The notes: a model not told the origin generated them from the letters alone. A stretch of 64,000 nucleotides of DNA from Alphaproteobacteria bacterium (GCA_022819905.1 JAJEGJ010000020.1:30280-94279); one strand, 5' to 3'. Shown: positions 54,678-63,949, numbered from the stretch's first letter. Translations and numbers: made by a program.

Positions 54678-56387
54678 GTGGCAACGAATCGTTCACCTCT
54701 GGACGCCGCGTCGGCCGCGTGGATGAAGGAGCCCGTGCCGCCTGGACGCGCGCTCCACGTGCACGGGCACGGAAGGGTGCTGATCATCGGGACGTGGGCA
54801 CACGCGGTGCCGGCCGCCCAAGAGTTGGCTGACGGCAGTGCGGTGACGGTCTTGTCCGCCGATGGCCCGGGCGACACCGACGACCATCCGATGCAGGCGT
54901 CCGTTCGTGTCGTGGTGGGCAGACCAGCGCGGGTGGCCGGGCACGTGGGCGCCTGGATCGTGACGCTGCGCGACAGTGACGAACGGCTGGAGGCGGATGC
55001 GGTCCTCGATCTCACGCGCGGTCCGCCGCCGGTCCAGGCCCACGAGCTCCGACGGGGGTATGTGCGTTGTGATCCGCGAAATCCGCGGGCTCTGCGGGCC
55101 GGTTTGCAGGCGGTCTCCGAGTGCCGTGGGGACCTCGAGTACCCGTTATTCGTCGACGTTCGGAGCGAGTACTGCGCGCATGCGCGCAGCCGGATTTCGG
55201 GTTGCACGCGCTGCCTTGACCTCTGTCCGCCCGGGGCGATTGCACCCGCGGGCGACCACGTGGCGCTGGACCCGCTGGTTTGCGCCGGTTGCGGTCTGTG
55301 CGTCGGCGCGTGCCCGACGGGAGCGCTTCGCTACGACCTGCCGGCCGAAGACGCATCCTTGCGACGACTGCGCGCCGCGTTGCGGGCGTGGCACGAGCAT
55401 TCCGGACACGCTCCGATCCTGCTCCTGCACGGTGACGGCTTCGGAGCCCACCTGATCGAAGCCGCGCGGGAACGGGCCGGGCATGATCTTTCCGGCCTGC
55501 TACCGCTCTCATTGGGGGTCGTTTCGCAAGCGGGCGCCGAATTGATGACGATGGCCCTGGCCTGGGGAGCATCCCATGTCGTGTGCGTCAGCAACCCGGC
55601 CCGTCCGGATACACTCCGTCCCATTGACGAGCAAATGGCAGTGGTGAACGCCATTACTGGGGCTCTTGGGTTCGGGGCCCGCGCGGTCCATTCCGCCACG
55701 GCCGACCCGGACACCCTGCTCGCCATCCTTCAACCGCTTGAAACCGGAACGGACTGGCCGGCGGCCGAATTCCTGGCGCTCGGCGAACGACGCGCCGGCG
55801 CACTGCAGGCGGTCCGTCACCTGCACGCTCACGCCGCGGTCGCCGCCGATACGATCATCCTGCCCGAGGGTGCGGCCTTTGGCACCATCGAGGTTGACCC
55901 GAACGCTTGCACCTTGTGCCTGGCCTGCGTCGGCGCGTGCCCGACCGGCGCGCTGCAGGATGATCCCGACACTCCCCGATTGGGATTTCAGGAAGATGCG
56001 TGCGTCCAGTGCGGCCTGTGCCGCGCGACCTGCCCGGAGGACGCCATCACGCTGCAGGCAAGACTGCGGCCGGACCTTGGTGCCGGCGCCGGGCGCACGC
56101 TGCACGAAGAGCAGCCATTTGCCTGCATCTCTTGCGGCAAGCCGTTCGGCGTGCGTCAGTCCATCGAACGGACGCTGCAAAGGCTCGCCGGCCATCCCAT
56201 GCTGGCGATGGATCCCCGTCTGGAGCAGCGTGTAAAGATGTGCGCCGATTGCCGGGTCATCGACCAGTTCCGTGATCCCCTCGCCACCGGCGAAAGGGCC
56301 CGCCCCAGAGTCCGCACCACGGACGACTACCGGTCCGGTTCGGGCAAGGGGCCAGGAGACAAGGGCTCGGGCGGGGGGCAAGAATGA
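54678..56387 (+). CDS. Multi-cluster 4Fe-4S ferredoxin (formate dehydrogenase accessory)
   Basis: The chain of about 569 residues has two pairs of 4Fe-4S motifs: CTRCLDLCPPGAI with CAGCGLCVGACPTGAL, and CTLCLACVGACPTGAL with CVQCGLCRATCPEDAI. A further CISCGKPFG and CADC near the C-terminus may form a zinc or extra cluster site. It is soluble; the large N-terminal and middle parts have no identified domain. Proteins like this sit beside DUF3305/DUF3306 and formate dehydrogenase genes. The start GTG 54678 has GAGAGG upstream; a GTG at 54666 lacks a ribosome site. mobB overlaps its stop. Confidence 0.85.
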   Translation: MATNRSPLDAASAAWMKEPVPPGRALHVHGHGRVLIIGTWAHAVPAAQELADGSAVTVLSADGPGDTDDHPMQASVRVVVGRPARVAGHVGAWIVTLRDSDERLEADAVLDLTRGPPPVQAHELRRGYVRCDPRNPRALRAGLQAVSECRGDLEYPLFVDVRSEYCAHARSRISGCTRCLDLCPPGAIAPAGDHVALDPLVCAGCGLCVGACPTGALRYDLPAEDASLRRLRAALRAWHEHSGHAPILLLHGDGFGAHLIEAARERAGHDLSGLLPLSLGVVSQAGAELMTMALAWGASHVVCVSNPARPDTLRPIDEQMAVVNAITGALGFGARAVHSATADPDTLLAILQPLETGTDWPAAEFLALGERRAGALQAVRHLHAHAAVAADTIILPEGAAFGTIEVDPNACTLCLACVGACPTGALQDDPDTPRLGFQEDACVQCGLCRATCPEDAITLQARLRPDLGAGAGRTLHEEQPFACISCGKPFGVRQSIERTLQRLAGHPMLAMDPRLEQRVKMCADCRVIDQFRDPLATGERARPRVRTTDDYRSGSGKGPGDKGSGGGQE

Positions 56388-56893
56388 TCCCCAGGATTGG
56401 CATCGTTGGATGGCAGGGAAGCGGAAAGACGTCGCTGATCGCCCGCCTGATCCCGGAATTCAACCGGCGCGGCCATACGGTTTCGACCCTGAAGCACGCA
56501 CACGCCAGCTTTGAAATTGACCGGCCGGGGAAGGATAGTTTCGTTCACCGCGAGGCCGGCGCGCGCGAGGTCCTTGTTGCCTCGGGACAGCGCTGGGCAC
56601 TGATCCACGAGGAGCGCAACGTTGACCGAACCCCTGAGCGCTTGATCGCGCGGATGGAGGCGGTCGACGTCCTGCTGATCGAAGGCTGGAAGGGCGGGGC
56701 CCACAAGAAGATCGAAGTGCATCGTCCTGCCCTGAGACGTCCGTTGCTCGCAGCCGACGACCCCATGATCATCGCCATTGCGGCCGATGCCCCGGTGTCG
56801 GAAGTCGATCGCAGGGTGCTCCCGCTGAACGACGAGACCGCGATCGTCGACTTCATTCTCGTCGAACTCGGCATCTCGAACCGTGCAGCTTAA
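56384..56893 (+). CDS. mobB: Molybdopterin-guanine dinucleotide biosynthesis adapter MobB
   Basis: GTP-binding partner of MobA that assists bis-MGD formation. The 169 residues have a P-loop GWQGSGKTSLIARL and TLKHAHASFEIDRPGKDSF, which is typical of MobB, then LLIEGWKGGAHKKIEVHR. The ATG overlaps the polyferredoxin stop as ATGA. bis-MGD is the cofactor form used by formate dehydrogenases, in keeping with the cluster. Confidence 0.94.
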   Translation: MIPRIGIVGWQGSGKTSLIARLIPEFNRRGHTVSTLKHAHASFEIDRPGKDSFVHREAGAREVLVASGQRWALIHEERNVDRTPERLIARMEAVDVLLIEGWKGGAHKKIEVHRPALRRPLLAADDPMIIAIAADAPVSEVDRRVLPLNDETAIVDFILVELGISNRAA

Positions 56894-58133
56894 GGACGAC
56901 TGCTTCGCCTTCGGCGGTGGGCTGATTCCGCTGGCGGCGGCGCATGCGGAGCTGGGCCGCCGGCTCGAGCCGTCGACCTTGCCCGTCGACGTGCCGGTCG
57001 GGTCGTCCTCGGGACGGACTCTCGCCGAAGACATCACCAGCGACCGCGACGTGCCGCCGCACGCAAACACGGCCGTCGACGGTTATGCGTTCCGGTTCTC
57101 TGACTTGGGGGGGAAGGGTGAAGGGTGGCTGAAGCTGATCGGTAGCGCAGGTGCGGGGCATCCCTGGGCCGCTGACCTGCCTGGCGAGAGCACCGTGAGG
57201 GTCCTCACCGGCGCCGTGCTGCCACCGGATGCTGACACGGTCGTAATGGAGGAAGATGCGGAGCTCCAAGGCCAACGCGTGTACGTACCTGCCGGGCTGA
57301 GGCAGGGAGCGAATGCACGCTCTGCTGGTGAAGACCTGCAGGCAGGGGCGACGGTGCTGCGGGCAGGCCAGCGAATCGGGCCCGCAGAAACCGGCATCCT
57401 TGCGGCTCTGGGACGCACCTCGGTCAAGGTGCGGAGTCGGCTCCGCGTCGGGGTACTCTCGACAGGGGACGAGCTCGCCGACCCTGGGTGCGCCCTTGAA
57501 ACGGGACAGGTCTACGACTCCAACCGGGCCATGCTCTGCGCGCTCGCCCGCGGTACTGGCGCCGACGTCAGTGATCTCGGCATCGTGGCCGATCGCGCCA
57601 AGGACGTGCACCAAGAATTCACGCGGGCGGCAAGTTTCCATGATCTGCTGATCGTTTCCGGAGGCATGTCGGAAAGCGAGGAGGATCATGTGCGGCGAAC
57701 GTTGAACGACGCCGGTTCCCTCTACTTCTGGCGCCTCGCGGTCAAGCCGGGACGCCCGGTCGGCCTGGGCCAGTTTGCCGAGACTCCGGTCGTCGGCTTG
57801 CCGGGCAATCCGGTGGCCGCCTTCGTGATGTTCCTGGTGATTGCGCGACCGGTCATCGCCCGGCTGGCCGGGGAGAATTGGAAGTTCCCGTCCGGCGTGC
57901 CGGCCGAGTGTGGCTTCACGTACAAGAAAAAAACCGGTCGTCGCGAGTTCCTGCGGGTCCGCCGCCGTTCTGCGGAGCAGCCTGAGGTGCTCGAACTGTT
58001 TCCGCGCTCCGGCGCCGGAATCCTCTCGTCGGTGGCCTGGGCCGATGGGCTCGCGGTGTTGCTGGAGAACGTCAGCGAAGTGCGGCCCGGTCAGCCGTTG
58101 AACTGGCTGCCGTTTCGCGGGCTGCTGGATTGA
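56883..58133 (+). CDS. Second MoeA-like molybdopterin molybdotransferase
   Basis: MoeA paralogue of 416 residues. It keeps NTAVDGYAFRFSD (usual MDGYA), VLTGAVLPPDADTVVME, LSTGDEL and VGLPGNPVAAF. The motif normally reading TGGVSxG is SGGMSESEEDH, with Glu where the last Gly is expected. Paralogues of this group accompany formate dehydrogenase genes and may be specialised for metal insertion into bis-MGD. The GTG start overlaps mobB by 11 bases. A run of seven A at 57927-57933 lies inside the gene. Confidence 0.88.
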   Translation: MQLKDDCFAFGGGLIPLAAAHAELGRRLEPSTLPVDVPVGSSSGRTLAEDITSDRDVPPHANTAVDGYAFRFSDLGGKGEGWLKLIGSAGAGHPWAADLPGESTVRVLTGAVLPPDADTVVMEEDAELQGQRVYVPAGLRQGANARSAGEDLQAGATVLRAGQRIGPAETGILAALGRTSVKVRSRLRVGVLSTGDELADPGCALETGQVYDSNRAMLCALARGTGADVSDLGIVADRAKDVHQEFTRAASFHDLLIVSGGMSESEEDHVRRTLNDAGSLYFWRLAVKPGRPVGLGQFAETPVVGLPGNPVAAFVMFLVIARPVIARLAGENWKFPSGVPAECGFTYKKKTGRREFLRVRRRSAEQPEVLELFPRSGAGILSSVAWADGLAVLLENVSEVRPGQPLNWLPFRGLLD

Positions 58134-58345
58134 TCGAGCGTCGGCCAGGACGCCGACACCGGTGGGCATGCCCCGGCGGTGACCGACAGATGCCGGATGC
58201 CCCGTCGGGGAGGCTTTCGCACACGGTGCGGGCCGGAGGCTTGCCAGATTGGCGGCATGGCGACAGCGTGCGCAGTCGAATTCCGCGCTGGTGACGCACC
58301 CCGGAGGGGGACGCACGAACCTGCCGAGACTTGCATGCAGGGTCG

Positions 58346-58822
58346 CTACAGAATGGGGCCGTTCACAACGGCTGTCGCGCGCTTCTGGAGCGAGCGGGCG
58401 ATCCGTTCAGCCGGAAAGCCGAGCTGGGTCATTCCAATCCCGACGTCGAAGATCTCCGAGTAGTCGGCGATCAACCCCTTCCGAAAGCGGAACCGGCCCA
58501 TTCCTTCCATGGTCACGCGCGTTCCCTCGGCGCCCGGTAGCAGGGAATCGTAGTGGAAGCGGTAGGATCCGTAGGCGAGGCCCGCTCCTTCACAAATGTC
58601 TTTGTAGACCCACTCCAGATTCTCCGAATGCGCGTGGAAATGGTCGTCGATCATGGCCGCGATTGCCTCACGCCCGCGAAATGCCCCGTAGTACCCGTCG
58701 TGATACACGCCCTCGTCGGTGAAGCATTCCGCGAGGCGGGCGCCGGGGCCCGCACAGGCGGCACGGGTAAATCGTGAAATGAAGCCGGCGATATCATCGG
58801 GATTGTCACCAGAAAGAGTCAT
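58346..58822 (-). CDS. NTF2-like (SnoaL/ketosteroid isomerase-type) protein
   Basis: Single alpha+beta cone domain of 158 residues. It contains FISRFTRAACAG at the start, the LAECFTDEGVYHDGYYGAFRGREAIAAMIDDHF segment common to SnoaL-like proteins, and the MEGMGRFRFRKGLIADYSEIFD strand pair. Such folds serve many small-ligand enzymes; none is assigned. AGAGG lies 6 bases before the ATG at 58822; another ATG at 58828 is too close to it. It is divergent from the iron transporter genes. Confidence 0.85.
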   Translation of the reverse strand: MTLSGDNPDDIAGFISRFTRAACAGPGARLAECFTDEGVYHDGYYGAFRGREAIAAMIDDHFHAHSENLEWVYKDICEGAGLAYGSYRFHYDSLLPGAEGTRVTMEGMGRFRFRKGLIADYSEIFDVGIGMTQLGFPAERIARSLQKRATAVVNGPIL

Positions 58823-58999
58823 AACCATCCTCTGAGAAGTGCTCTTCGGTGCGGTCAACGTACCAACCGCGCGGGGGGCCATGCGGGCCCACAGTAAAGG
58901 GTACGTTGACAGGAGGAGCCAGCGGCAGCGCTGGGCCCCGAGTCTTCCGTGCAAGGGCCGAAGTCGGGTTGCGGACACCGGGTTCATCGGCTATGTAGC

Positions 59000-59020
59000 T
59001 GCGAATAATTGTTACTTGCA
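59000..59020. promoter_or_regulatory. Candidate iron-responsive (Fur-type) operator
   Basis: An imperfect 21-base palindrome, TGCGAATAA-TTG-TTACTTGCA, ends 12 bases before the ATG of the iron-binding protein gene. Seven of nine arm positions pair. It is a marked AT-rich patch in GC-rich surroundings, in the right place to block transcription or translation start. Assignment to Fur or a relative is inference. Confidence 0.4.
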
Positions 59021-59031
59021 ATGGATGATCA

Positions 59032-60060
59032 ATGCGGCTCCTGACCCTCCTGCTGGCGCTCGCGATTACTGGCTCCTCGATTTTGGCTGCCACCCCGGCA
59101 GCCGCCAAGTCAGTCAATCTGTATTCGGCGCGCAAGGAGGTATTGATGCGCCCGCTCCTGGACGCGTTCACAGCGCAAACGGGAGCGGAAGTCAGGATCG
59201 TGGCCGCATTCGGCGGGCAGCTTATCCAGCGCATGATCGCGGAAGGCGAGAACTCGCCGGCCGACGTCCTGTTGACGGTTGACGCCGGCAATCTTTGGCG
59301 GGCCGCCGATGCAGGCGTGCTGCAACCGGTCGAATCGGAGTATCTCCACAGCGTGATCCCATCTGACTATCGGGATCCCGACAATCGGTGGTTCGGATTG
59401 AGTCTGCGTGCCCGCGCCGTCGTCTACGCAACCGATCGGGTCAGTCTCGACAGCATCGCCACGGACCTGGGCGGCTACATCGGGTTGGCGGCTCCCGTCT
59501 GGGAGGGAAGGGTGGCCGTGCGTTCCAGCGGCAACATTTACAACCAGTCACTGATCGCGGCGGTTATTGCCAATTTCGGGCCCGAAAGAACGGAGCAGTG
59601 GGCGCGCGCTGTTGTCGGCAACTTCGCCCGCCCCCCGAGCGGTGGTGACCGCGACCAGATCCGGGCCGTGGCCGCGGGCGAAGCCGATGTGGCAGTCGTC
59701 AACAGCTACTATTACGCGTTGATGCTCGCTTCGGAAGAATCGGATTCCATCAGCAATACGGCGATTTACTTCCCGACCGACGACCAGATGGGCACGCATG
59801 TCAATGTCAGCGGCGCCGGAGTCGCCCGGCACGCGCCCCATCCCGAGTTGGCACTCGCGTTTATCGAATTCCTTGCCTCTCCAGAAGCCCAGTCTCTGTA
59901 CGCCGAGATCAACAACGAGTTCCCGGTGCATCCTGATGTTCAGGCAAACGGCGAAGTGGCCAAATGGCAGAGTTTCACACCCGACGACGTTCCCGTGGTG
60001 GAATTCGGCAAGTTGAATGCTGATGCGGTCCGAATTGCCGATCGCGCGGGCTGGAAGTAG
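59032..60060 (+). CDS. Iron(III) ABC transporter periplasmic binding protein (FbpA/FutA type)
   Basis: The 342 residues begin with a signal peptide (MRLLTLLLALAITGSSILAATPAAA). The mature N-terminus VNLYSARKEVLMRPLLDAF, the ADVLLTVDAGNLW segment, and the tyrosine cluster NSYYYALML, whose Tyr residues bind Fe3+ in this family, all fit. C-terminal HPELALAFIEFLASPEAQSLYAEINNEFPV is typical. It heads a three-gene iron import locus, 5 bases before the permease gene. Confidence 0.92.
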   Translation: MRLLTLLLALAITGSSILAATPAAAKSVNLYSARKEVLMRPLLDAFTAQTGAEVRIVAAFGGQLIQRMIAEGENSPADVLLTVDAGNLWRAADAGVLQPVESEYLHSVIPSDYRDPDNRWFGLSLRARAVVYATDRVSLDSIATDLGGYIGLAAPVWEGRVAVRSSGNIYNQSLIAAVIANFGPERTEQWARAVVGNFARPPSGGDRDQIRAVAAGEADVAVVNSYYYALMLASEESDSISNTAIYFPTDDQMGTHVNVSGAGVARHAPHPELALAFIEFLASPEAQSLYAEINNEFPVHPDVQANGEVAKWQSFTPDDVPVVEFGKLNADAVRIADRAGWK

Positions 60061-60065
60061 GCACG

Positions 60066-61745
60066 ATGGGCGCCGCCCTGGCCCGCCTGAGCAGCGCCGG
60101 GCGCCGCATCCGTACGCTGAACAGCTGGACGTGGACCGCGTCGGTGACGTCGCTGCTGCTGATCGGGCCGCTCCTGGTAGTGGTGTTCGGTCTCTCGGCA
60201 CCCGCCAACGATCTGTGGCCGCATCTCGTTGATACCGTCCTCGCCGGCTACATCGTCAACACGGTCGGGATTGCCCTGGGGGTTGCGCTCGGGACGGCGA
60301 TTCTCGGAGTCAGCACGGCTTGGCTCATCGCCATGTGCGATTTTCCCGGACGCGCGTTCTTCAGCTGGGCTCTGGTCTTGCCGCTCGCCCTGCCCGGCTA
60401 CATTGCCGCGTTTGTCTACGGTGACCTGCTTGAGTTCGCCGGACCCGTCCAGTCTGCCTTGCGGGATTACTTCGGCTGGGTGAAGGGCGACTACTGGTTT
60501 CCCGCGGTGCGCTCGCCGCTCGGGGCAGTCATCGTGCTTTCCCTCGTGCTCTATCCGTACGTATACCTGCTCGTCCAGACCGCGTTCGCGACCCAATCGG
60601 CGACGTTGATCGAAACCGGTCGATTGTTGGGCCGGGGGCCGCTCCGGATCTTTCGCACCCTTGCGGTGCCGCTGGCGCGTCCCGCCCTGGTCGCCGGCTG
60701 TGCACTGGCGGTCATGGAAACGCTGAATGACATCGGCGTCATGGAACTGTTCGGCATCGGTACTTTTACTACGGGGATCTACCGAGCGTGGTTCGGGTTC
60801 GGGGATATCGGCGCCGCGGCGCGGCTGGCTACCGTCCTGCTGCTCGTCGTCCTTGCGGTCTTGTGGGCGGAACGACGGCTGCGCAAGTCGCTCCGCTACC
60901 ATCCGGAAAACGATCGGAGCCGACCGGTTATCCGGTATGTGTTGCGCGGCCGGCGCGCGGCATTCGCCACGCTCGGGTGCGGGTTGCCGGTACTGCTCGG
61001 CTTTGCGCTGCCCGCCGCCGTTCTCGCCTGGTGGCATCTGCGCGCCGGAGCGCCCGTCGATCCCGCATTCCCGGCGATCATGCTGAGCACCCTGGGCCTG
61101 GCATTCGCCGCCACGGCCTTGACTGTGGCGATCGCCTGGTTGGTGGTGTTCGGACTGCGCCTTGATCCGGCCATCGTCCGCCCGTTTGCTCGGACCGCCG
61201 GCGCCGGATATGCGGTGCCGGGCGTGGTGGTGGCGGTTGGCGTACTGGGATTGTGCTCGTTGTTCGATCACGCCGTGGACGACGTGAGCCGGATGATATT
61301 CGGGGCAGGTACCGGCCTGCTGCTGTCCGGGACCGTGACGGTCCTGTTGTTTGCGTATGCGGTCCGCTTCCTCGCCGTGTCGATGAACGCGCTCGAGAGT
61401 TCGTATCACCGCATTCCGGGCACGCTGGACGCGGCGGCACGGACCCTGGGGGTGTTCCCTCGCGGCATGTTGGTCCGGGTGCATGTTCCACTTCTCCGTG
61501 GAGGAATTGCCACCGCCGCGGCGCTGGTGTTCGTCGAGGTAATGAAGGAACTTCCCGCCACGCTGATCCTACGGCCTTTTGATTTCAACACGTTAGCGGT
61601 GCGGGCGTTCGAGATGGCCCACGAAGAACGGATGGCGGACGCGGCCCTTCCCGCAATCGCAATTGTCGCTGCGGGGCTGGTTCCCCTGATCGTGTTGTCG
61701 CGGCGCTTCTTGCAACCAAGCGTCGCGGCCGAGACCTCATCCTGA
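60066..61745 (+). CDS. Iron(III) ABC transporter permease (FbpB type)
   Basis: A fused double permease of 559 residues with about twelve hydrophobic helices in two halves. Each half holds an EAA-type loop: GRLLGRGPLRIFRTLAVPLARPAL and ARTLGVFPRGMLVRVHVPLLRGG. EVMKELPATLILRPF at the end is typical of the FbpB/SfuB group. It is preceded by the binding-protein gene, with 5 bases between. The ATP-binding gene follows after about 215 bases with no recognisable feature. Confidence 0.93.
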   Translation: MGAALARLSSAGRRIRTLNSWTWTASVTSLLLIGPLLVVVFGLSAPANDLWPHLVDTVLAGYIVNTVGIALGVALGTAILGVSTAWLIAMCDFPGRAFFSWALVLPLALPGYIAAFVYGDLLEFAGPVQSALRDYFGWVKGDYWFPAVRSPLGAVIVLSLVLYPYVYLLVQTAFATQSATLIETGRLLGRGPLRIFRTLAVPLARPALVAGCALAVMETLNDIGVMELFGIGTFTTGIYRAWFGFGDIGAAARLATVLLLVVLAVLWAERRLRKSLRYHPENDRSRPVIRYVLRGRRAAFATLGCGLPVLLGFALPAAVLAWWHLRAGAPVDPAFPAIMLSTLGLAFAATALTVAIAWLVVFGLRLDPAIVRPFARTAGAGYAVPGVVVAVGVLGLCSLFDHAVDDVSRMIFGAGTGLLLSGTVTVLLFAYAVRFLAVSMNALESSYHRIPGTLDAAARTLGVFPRGMLVRVHVPLLRGGIATAAALVFVEVMKELPATLILRPFDFNTLAVRAFEMAHEERMADAALPAIAIVAAGLVPLIVLSRRFLQPSVAAETSS

Positions 61746-61960
61746 CTGAATAGGGCTGCCCGGACCGTTTCAACCGTCGGGACGGCGCCGATCCTCGGCG
61801 GGCGAGCAGCCCCCCTGAACGGCACGGCGCGAGCTCATCAAGGAGCCCGATCCGGTGACCCGGACACCCGACCAGCCGGACCACCCATGGAACACCTGCA
61901 AGTATTCGGAACTTGCACGCTTTGCCATTGCTTCTTGGGGCAGTTTGATGCGATGGTGGC

Positions 61961-63040
61961 ATGTTCGAAAGCGCGGGTCCGGGAATAATGGCAGGTGAAT
62001 CAAGGCGCGGTCTGGAAGTCCGGGGCCTGTCGGTACGATCCCAGGCCAGCGGGAAGCAGCTGATTGCCGACATCTTCCTCGATGCCAAGCACGGGGAGGT
62101 CCTGTGGATCGTCGGGCCGTCCGGAGCCGGCAAGACCACGTTGCTCCGGGCCATCGCCGGCATCGAACATATTCACGGTGGCTCCGTCGTCGTTGACGGT
62201 CGCGTATTGGCCAACAGGTCCATCGAAGTACCGCCCGAACAGCGCCGGGTTGGGATGGTGTTCCAGAATGCCGCGCTTTTCCCGCATCTGAGCGCCGCGG
62301 ACAACGTGGCGTTCGGCCTTAACGGACGGGCCCGACCGGCCCGTGTCACGCGGGCGCAGGAGATGCTGGAGCGCGTGGAACTTGCTGACGTCGCCGAGCG
62401 CCTGCCGCACACGTTGTCCGGGGGTGAAGCGCAAAGGGTTGCGCTTGCAAGAGCTCTCGCCACCGATCCGGATGTGATGTTGCTCGACGAGCCGTTCTCC
62501 GGCCTTGACCCGCAACTTCGGACCGACCTGGCTGCTGCGGTGTGCCGGGTTCTACGTGATTCCGGGACCGTCGCCGTCCTCGTTGGCCACAATCCGGAAG
62601 ATGCGATGCGGTTTGCCGACCGCATCAGCGTGATGCACGACGGGAGGGTCCTGCAGCTTGGCACGCCGGAAGAAATCTATTCCCATCCGAACGATGCCTT
62701 TTGCGCGGGCATCCTGGGGCACGTCAATCGGATTCCGGTGCAAGTGCAGGGCGGACAGGTGGCCACGCCGTTCGGGCCGGTCGGGGCACCCGGATTTTCC
62801 GACGGGAGTGCAGCCGAGCTGCTGGTGCGGGAAGAAGGATTGCTGCTCGGTGACGGGACTCCCGTGACGGTTCGAAGCGTCCGCAGCCTGGGGGCGCTCG
62901 CCGTCGTCGCGATCCAGCCCCGGGATGACAGCAGGATTCTGCATGCCCGCGTGCCGGCGGATTCGGCGCCGGTGGAAGGTGCCGAGATCCTCGTTCGGCT
63001 GGATCCCGCGCGGGCGTTCGTGTTTCCAGTAGGCGGCTGA
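61961..63040 (+). CDS. Iron(III) ABC transporter ATP-binding protein (FbpC type)
   Basis: The 359 residues comprise an ABC domain (GPSGAGKTTLLRAIAG, Q-loop VFQNAALFPHLS, signature LSGGEAQRVALARAL, Walker B DVMLLDEPFSGLD) and a C-terminal regulatory domain of about 120 residues. The FPHLS stretch is typical of Fbp-type ATPases. The start is either ATG 61961 or 61988; the second gives a shorter N-terminus before GLEVRGLSV. Unlike the other two genes it is separated by about 215 bases, so it may have its own promoter. Confidence 0.9.
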   Translation: MFESAGPGIMAGESRRGLEVRGLSVRSQASGKQLIADIFLDAKHGEVLWIVGPSGAGKTTLLRAIAGIEHIHGGSVVVDGRVLANRSIEVPPEQRRVGMVFQNAALFPHLSAADNVAFGLNGRARPARVTRAQEMLERVELADVAERLPHTLSGGEAQRVALARALATDPDVMLLDEPFSGLDPQLRTDLAAAVCRVLRDSGTVAVLVGHNPEDAMRFADRISVMHDGRVLQLGTPEEIYSHPNDAFCAGILGHVNRIPVQVQGGQVATPFGPVGAPGFSDGSAAELLVREEGLLLGDGTPVTVRSVRSLGALAVVAIQPRDDSRILHARVPADSAPVEGAEILVRLDPARAFVFPVGG

Positions 63041-63124
63041 TTGTTGCGGAACTGCGCATCTTTGCCATACTGAGCATCGCGGGTTGCGTCCCCCAACCAT
63101 GGCGCAGTCGGAGGTTCTAGGGCC

Positions 63125-63373
63125 ATGGGCATTGGCATTTGGCAAGTCATTCTGATCCTTGCGATCGTCCTGATTCTTTTCGGCGCCGGCAAGCTGCCCA
63201 GAGTGATGGGCGATCTGGCGAAAGGGATCAAGAGTTTCCGTTCCGGCATGAAGGAAGAGGTCGCGGCTGATGCCGACGGGCCGAAGGAAGTAGGGCACGA
63301 AGCAACAGGCGCTGAAGAAGCCGCACCTACGGCCGCCGCCACCGCGAAAGCCGACGAATCGGCCAAATCGTAA
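63125..63373 (+). CDS. tatA: Sec-independent translocase subunit TatA
   Basis: Forms the pore of the twin-arginine exporter. The 82 residues have one N-terminal helix (MGIGIWQVILILAIVLILFG), the hinge FGAGKLPRVMGDLAKGIKSFR that defines TatA, and a short acidic Ala-rich tail. It starts a tatA-tatB-tatC order. Tat exports folded cofactor proteins such as molybdoenzymes, in agreement with the maturation genes at 52.8-58 kb. Confidence 0.95.
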   Translation: MGIGIWQVILILAIVLILFGAGKLPRVMGDLAKGIKSFRSGMKEEVAADADGPKEVGHEATGAEEAAPTAAATAKADESAKS

Positions 63374-63403
63374 CGGCACGGCCCGGCGTGCACCGAGGCT
63401 CTG

Positions 63404-63940
63404 ATGCTGGACATTGGCTGGACGGAAGTCCTTGTCATCAGTGTGGTGGTGCTCTTTGTCGTCGGGCCGAGGGATATCCCGAAAGTTCTCCGCACGGTGG
63501 GGCAGTGGGCAGGAAAGATTCGCGCGCTGGCCAAGGAATTCCGTGAATCGGTTGACGATGCGGTCCGCGAGGCCGAACTCGACGAGGTCCGGAAGACGGT
63601 CGAAGCCGCACGGAGCGGCTTTCGGGACGAGATCCGTTCCACGATAGATCCGGGCGGGGAACTCACCCGGTCGCTGCGGGATGTCCGGGTACCGTCCGAT
63701 TCGAACGGATCCGCCAACTCGGCTGTCGAGGAAGATGCGCCGGTGCCGGCAGAGCCGGAGCCGGTCCCGCCGAGCCCGCCCCCGGCGCGCCCGCCAACCA
63801 TGCCGAGCGGGACCCCGCTGGCGCAGCCTGCGGGGACGGTTGCCCGTCCCGCATCCGACCCCAAGGAACCTGCTTCGCGTCCGGTAGGACTCCGCCATGT
63901 TCGCGCCGGCGACCCCGAACAAGGCAGCGACGAGGCCTAG
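63404..63940 (+). CDS. tatB: Sec-independent translocase subunit TatB
   Basis: Receptor component of the Tat system. The 178 residues have the TatB N-terminus MLDIGWTEVLVISVVVLFVVGP with the characteristic Glu in the helix, RDIPKVLRTVGQWAGKIR amphipathic hinge, a coiled helix and a long Pro/Ala-rich, acidic C-terminus. It follows tatA by 30 bases. Confidence 0.94.
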   Translation: MLDIGWTEVLVISVVVLFVVGPRDIPKVLRTVGQWAGKIRALAKEFRESVDDAVREAELDEVRKTVEAARSGFRDEIRSTIDPGGELTRSLRDVRVPSDSNGSANSAVEEDAPVPAEPEPVPPSPPPARPPTMPSGTPLAQPAGTVARPASDPKEPASRPVGLRHVRAGDPEQGSDEA

Positions 63941-63949
63941 TTTCGGGAT

